A stretch of DNA of 64,000 nt from Collinsella sp. An307. Its GTDB lineage: Bacteria; Actinomycetota; Coriobacteriia; Coriobacteriales; Coriobacteriaceae. Made by a program: the position numbers and the translations under genes. Positions 60,801-64,000 of this stretch are shown in pieces. Location: contig NZ_NFIP01000005.1 in assembly GCF_002161805.1 (NCBI RefSeq), forward strand, positions 1-64,000, in the 5' to 3' direction. Each line of letters starts with the position of its first letter. The stretch's first letter is position 1. The notes beneath the pieces were generated by a model. That model made no database searches. It saw nothing but the letters and a program-made list of their open reading frames with translations, and had not been told where the DNA came from.

Positions 60801-62456
60801 CTAGTTGGTGTAGAGCCGCGCGTCTTTGCAGGTGCGCGTGAACCGCAGATGCCCTGCAACGATTCCGATGATGCCTGCTACGAGGTTGAGGGCGAGGCCT
60901 GCGGCAGGCGCGACGGTAAGCGACAGCGCGGGTGCGCCAAAGAGCCCGGTAAAGCTGAGCACCATGCCGCCAATAACGGTTACGTTGATAGGCTTGCTGC
61001 GCTTGACGACCTCGTTGGGAGAGGTCCAGGAGAAGTTGGGTTCCCGTGCATCGATGCCAAGGCCGACGTTCACCATAGCGTAGAACAGGCCAAAGGCGGT
61101 GACCAGAATCGAGACGGCGTGGAGGAAATCGACCTGGCCGGTCACCAACAGAATGAGCGCAGAGACAAGAAGCGTCACTCCCATAGGCACTGCGTTGGCG
61201 GCAAGTTTGGCGCCGAGGATCGTGCGCATAGGAAGTGGTGCGCTCGCACAGATCCACGCCGCCTTGCCCTCCATGGACACCGAGCAAGCGGCGCTTGGGC
61301 TTGCGATGGCACAGAACACAAAGACCCACGGCAGTGCGTTGGCGATGCCGCTTGCGGCTTCGCGGTAGGTCGCTGCATCCATTTCGATGCCGTTGAGCGC
61401 GCCTGACGCAAGGAAGTCCTCGAGCCCCACCACGCTTAGGGCCACGGCGATGATGAGCATGAGGAGGTAGCCAAATAAGCAATTGAACGCATAGGAAGGT
61501 ATGCCGAGGAGGGTCTGGAGTTCTTTGCGCATAAGCGCGGCAAACGGTGCGGTATGCTCGCCGCTGCGACGGCGAAGTTCGCTGCCGGAGAGTGCGCGCC
61601 TGTGCACGCTGGCAGAAAGTGCTGCATTGATGTTGAGGTAGAAGCGCTGCATGACCTCGAGGGCGAGGGCGGGTACAGCAATCGATGCGGCAACAAATGC
61701 AACGAGCGCAACGAGGCTCCCCTTGGTGCAGGCGAGTGCGATCCAGCGGGCGGGCGGCCAAGCAATGCCGATGAGGTCGCTTGCAAGGGCAAGGCCGCTC
61801 TCGAGCTGCTGCATGGTTGCCTCATGGCCGCTCATGTTGCTCGAGAACGAAAATCCGTAGACCCCGATGAACAGCGCCGCGAAAGCGACGAGCGAGATGA
61901 TGATATAGGCGAGGTTCGCATGGCGGAAGCGCGACGCGAGGGCAGCCACGCCAAAGGCCGCGAATATCGCGATGGCCGTGGGAATCGCGGGCGCGAGCAG
62001 CAGGCTTATGAGGCAGCTCACCACAGCCATAGGTGTGGAGTTAACCAGTAAGAGGTAGATAGCCCACATTGGGCCGCCGAGCACAAGACCCAAGAAGATG
62101 GCGCTTGCGTAGAGCGCGGCAACGCGCGAGGCAACGACGGTCCGGCGCGAAATGGGAAGCGACATCACAAGGTCAAAATCGGTGAGGCCAAAGAGCGTGC
62201 CGTTTGCCTTGAGGAACGTGAACACCACGCCGCCAACGGCACCCATAACGACCGCGAAGGCGGGAATGGCGTCGGCGAGTCCAAGGGACATGAGTGAGAC
62301 GCCGGTAAGCGCGAGGTAGAACACGCCGAGAAGGCAAAGTAGCACATAGCTCCCGATGATCAGGCAGCCGCCGCTGCGTCCTGAGCGCGTGCGCGGGGCG
62401 AGGCTGTGGAGCAGCGCTAAGAGCTGGACGCGTATGAGGATGAGAAAGGTGCGCAT
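60801..62456 (-). CDS. ABC exporter permease (large, ABC-2-like)
   Basis: A 551-residue membrane protein with about twelve to fourteen hydrophobic segments. The repeated half-structure includes LTDFDLVMSLPISRRTVVAS near residue 90 and LRRRSGEHTAPFAALMRKEL near 297 followed by a second block of helices. Such long permeases pair with a single ATPase to form exporters of unknown substrate. It follows its ATPase gene after 9 bases, on the same strand, and is closed by a terminator. Confidence 0.85.
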   Translation of the reverse strand: MRTFLILIRVQLLALLHSLAPRTRSGRSGGCLIIGSYVLLCLLGVFYLALTGVSLMSLGLADAIPAFAVVMGAVGGVVFTFLKANGTLFGLTDFDLVMSLPISRRTVVASRVAALYASAIFLGLVLGGPMWAIYLLLVNSTPMAVVSCLISLLLAPAIPTAIAIFAAFGVAALASRFRHANLAYIIISLVAFAALFIGVYGFSFSSNMSGHEATMQQLESGLALASDLIGIAWPPARWIALACTKGSLVALVAFVAASIAVPALALEVMQRFYLNINAALSASVHRRALSGSELRRRSGEHTAPFAALMRKELQTLLGIPSYAFNCLFGYLLMLIIAVALSVVGLEDFLASGALNGIEMDAATYREAASGIANALPWVFVFCAIASPSAACSVSMEGKAAWICASAPLPMRTILGAKLAANAVPMGVTLLVSALILLVTGQVDFLHAVSILVTAFGLFYAMVNVGLGIDAREPNFSWTSPNEVVKRSKPINVTVIGGMVLSFTGLFGAPALSLTVAPAAGLALNLVAGIIGIVAGHLRFTRTCKDARLYTN

Positions 62457-62465
62457 GCTGCCCTC

Positions 62466-63233
62466 CTAGCCGAGGTTGCTCTGCGCGGGCGACTCGGGCT
62501 TGTCAACATCGGTGAGCTCGAGGAACACGTCCTCAAGAGAATCGTCGCCGCGCACCTCGTCGGTAGTGCCGGAAGTCACCAGTTCGCCCTTACGAATGAT
62601 GGCGACCTTGTTGCAGAGCTTCTCGACCACCTCGAGAACATGGGAGGAGAAGAAGACTGCCCCACCGGAGGCGGCAAGTTCGTGCAGGATGGTTTTGAGC
62701 TCGTGGGAGGCCAGCGGGTCGAGGCCCACGAAGGGCTCGTCAAGCAGAAGCAGCTTGGGGGCGTGAATCAGCGCGCCTATGAGGACGAGCTTCTGGCGCA
62801 TGCCGTGCGAGTAGCCGCTGATCTGGTTGCCGAGGTCCTGGGCAATCTCCAGACGCTCGGCGAGCTCGGCGATGCGTGCCGTGCGTGCGTCGGCGGGCAC
62901 CTCAAAAATGTCGGCGATGTAGGTGAGGTACTGGATGCCCGTCATGAAATCGTAGATGTCGGGGTTATCCGGCACGTAGGCGATCTGGCGCTTTGCCGCG
63001 ACGGGGTCAGCCGATACGTCGACGCCGCAGACGCGGATCGTGCCGGCATCGACGGGCTGGACACCGGCGATGGAGCGAATGAGCGTTGTCTTGCCGGCGC
63101 CGTTGTGGCCAATGAAGCCGTAGATGTCGCCGGCCTCGACGGTGAGCGACAGGTCACGTACGGCGAGTTTCTTGCCGTAGCGCTTCTCGTAATGGGCGAC
63201 CTCGAGAATCGGGGTGCGGTTGGGGATGGACAT
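62466..63233 (-). CDS. ABC transporter ATP-binding protein
   Basis: A 255-residue ATPase with Walker A GHNGAGKTT near residue 40, the loop AYVPDNPDIYDFMTGIQYLT, signature ISGYSHGMRQKLVLIGALI, Walker B LLLLDEPFVGLDPLAS and switch FFSSHVLEVVEKLC. These features match ABC-2 exporter ATPases. It is downstream of a ribbon-helix-helix gene and upstream of its permease, so the three genes probably form one operon. Confidence 0.93.
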   Translation of the reverse strand: MSIPNRTPILEVAHYEKRYGKKLAVRDLSLTVEAGDIYGFIGHNGAGKTTLIRSIAGVQPVDAGTIRVCGVDVSADPVAAKRQIAYVPDNPDIYDFMTGIQYLTYIADIFEVPADARTARIAELAERLEIAQDLGNQISGYSHGMRQKLVLIGALIHAPKLLLLDEPFVGLDPLASHELKTILHELAASGGAVFFSSHVLEVVEKLCNKVAIIRKGELVTSGTTDEVRGDDSLEDVFLELTDVDKPESPAQSNLG

Positions 63234-63307
63234 GGTTCCTCCGAAAGGTATGTGATTGTGGGTTGTGTTTCTTGCGGGAGTAGTGGGAGAGAGCGGAAAG
63301 GTGGTCG

Positions 63308-63496
63308 CTACGATTGGTCATCGTCCGACCCGTGCTCTTCGCCCCGCTTTTTGGGCAGGCGCCCGGCACGCTTGAGCGCATCGCGCAATATCCACTCCAC
63401 CTGACCGTTGGCGCTGCGCATCTCGTCATCGGCCCAGCGTTGCACCGCCTCCCAGATAGCGGGGTCTATGCGAAGGGGATACTGCTTACGGGCCAT
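63308..63496 (-). CDS. Ribbon-helix-helix (Arc-like) DNA-binding protein
   Basis: A 62-residue protein from ATG 63496. RKQYPLRIDPAIWEAVQRWA followed by SANGQVEWILRDALKRAG is the strand-helix-helix pattern of Arc/MetJ-type regulators. A charged tail ends it. It lies 74 bases upstream of the ABC ATPase gene on the same strand and is likely its regulator. No toxin gene is adjacent. Nested hairpin element D lies between it and the SPFH gene. Confidence 0.82.
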   Translation of the reverse strand: MARKQYPLRIDPAIWEAVQRWADDEMRSANGQVEWILRDALKRAGRLPKKRGEEHGSDDDQS

Positions 63497-63563
63497 ACCA
63501 ACCAACTGCCTACATAGGAATGCGCAAAATAGTTCTCATTGCGAGCCTCTATAAGCTCGCGTC

Positions 63564-63641
63564 GTCCGCCGGGATGTTCCCTAAGCGCGCATTCCGCAGG
63601 CCGAAGGCCGAGGACGCGCGCGTGGGAACTTCCCGGCGGAC
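63564..63641 (-). repeat. Nested hairpin element, copy D
   Basis: Outer arms gtccgccggg (63564-63573) and cccggcggac (63632-63641) pair, then gttccc/gggaac after a 2-base mismatch, then gcgcgc/gcgcgc. The conserved loop reads on the minus strand GTCCTC (63615-63610) and TGCGGAAT (63598-63591), identical to copy A, around an inner hairpin GGCC-ttc-GGCC. It lies just downstream of the SPFH gene on its strand. A further 6-bp hairpin (gcgagc/gctcgc, 63541-63560) adjoins it. Confidence 0.8.
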
Positions 63642-63650
63642 GCAGGTGCG

Positions 63651-64000
63651 TTAATAGAGCGAGCCAGCGTTCACGATGGGCTTCGCCTCGGACTCGCCGC
63701 AAAGGACGACCATGAGGTTCGAGGCCATCTGCGCCTTGCGCTCCTCGTCGAGGTCGATCTTGCCGTGCTGGCCGAGCTCGTCGACGGCCATCTCGACCAT
63801 GGTGACGGCACCCTCGACAATCTTCTTGCGGGCGGCGATCACGGCTTCTGCCTGCTGACGGCGAAGCATCGCCTGGGCAATCTCGGGCGCGTAGGCAAGG
63901 TGCGTGAGGCGCGCGTCGTCCACGGCCACGCCGGCGGGCGAGAGGCGCTGCGTGAGCTCGTGCTTGAGCGCCGTGGAGACCTCCTCAATATTGGAGCGCA
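63651..64000 (-). CDS. SPFH/band-7 (stomatin/prohibitin-like) protein, C-terminal part
   Basis: The window holds the last 116 codons; the start lies beyond the right edge. Visible features are the late SPFH segment [19 protein letters not shown] with [18 protein letters not shown], followed by the coiled-coil region [23 protein letters not shown] short helical tail ends NAGSLY. Such proteins form membrane-bound oligomeric scaffolds. Most likely it has an N-terminal membrane anchor outside the window. Confidence 0.88.
   Translation of the reverse strand, partial: RSNIEEVSTALKHELTQRLSPAGVAVDDARLTHLAYAPEIAQAMLRRQQAEAVIAARKKIVEGAVTMVEMAVDELGQHGKIDLDEERKAQMASNLMVVLCGESEAKPIVNAGSLY

Overview
The window is about 64 kb of high-GC chromosomal DNA with dense, mostly short-gapped genes and core loci (pheST, pyk, rsgA, rsmI-metG-rsmA-tatD, htpG, pstB). 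Gene content, codon bias and the kinds of two-component and ABC modules fit a gut actinobacterium of the class Coriobacteriia (Collinsella-like). That is inference from style and content; no rRNA gene is present to confirm it.

Layout. 1-110: the end of an IS3-type element. 112-4080: a T-box leader and the phenylalanyl-tRNA synthetase operon. 4.1-8.2 kb: a phospholipase C-like protein, a sodium:amino-acid symporter and pyruvate kinase (minus). 8.5-12.8 kb: a P-type calcium ATPase and rsgA. 13.1-22.7 kb: a Tad (tight adherence) pilus operon with overlapping genes (CpaB, CpaE, CpaF, TadB, TadC, two Flp-like prepilins, TadE-like and TadG-like proteins), ending in a DUF192 gene. 22.7-24.0 kb: a small AT-richer defence-like locus, made of a promoter, a structured leader RNA and an Abi_2/AbiF HEPN protein, next to tRNA-Phe(GAA). 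24.1-30.4 kb: a GH5-like protein with an altered active site, then translation and rRNA-modification genes. 30.5-36.9 kb: metabolic and membrane genes. 37.0-37.2 kb: an array of 20-bp repeats. 37.2-43.4 kb: two two-component systems, one with its own ABC transporter. 43.5-49.5 kb: an Mbeg1-like hydrolase, an ABC-F protein, and pstB with a PhoPR-type pair. 49.7-56.3 kb: htpG, an acetyltransferase, a NUDIX-Vsr fusion and a TPR protein. 56.3-63.5 kb: a BceAB-type ABC transporter with a YxeA-like protein and two tiny membrane proteins, then a ribbon-helix-helix regulator with a second ABC exporter. The right edge cuts an SPFH/band-7 protein.

Links between genes. The T-box upstream of pheST should sense uncharged tRNA-Phe, and a tRNA-Phe(GAA) gene lies at 23.9 kb. 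The Tad genes encode four prepilin-like proteins with the same unusual processing site (A before Q-[AG]-T-x-E), but no prepilin peptidase is in the cluster. PHO-box-like 11-bp direct repeats precede pstB, which is followed by a PhoP/PhoR-like pair.

Two observations deserve most attention. First, four intergenic elements (near 4.0, 11.2, 51.8 and 63.6 kb) share one architecture: long, individually different but complementary arms around a conserved asymmetric internal loop (GTCCTC / TGCGGRA), capped by a variable inner hairpin. Each lies downstream of a gene on its own strand. Second, the AbiF-like HEPN gene has its own promoter and a compact structured leader RNA, a candidate RNA-controlled toxin or defence module.
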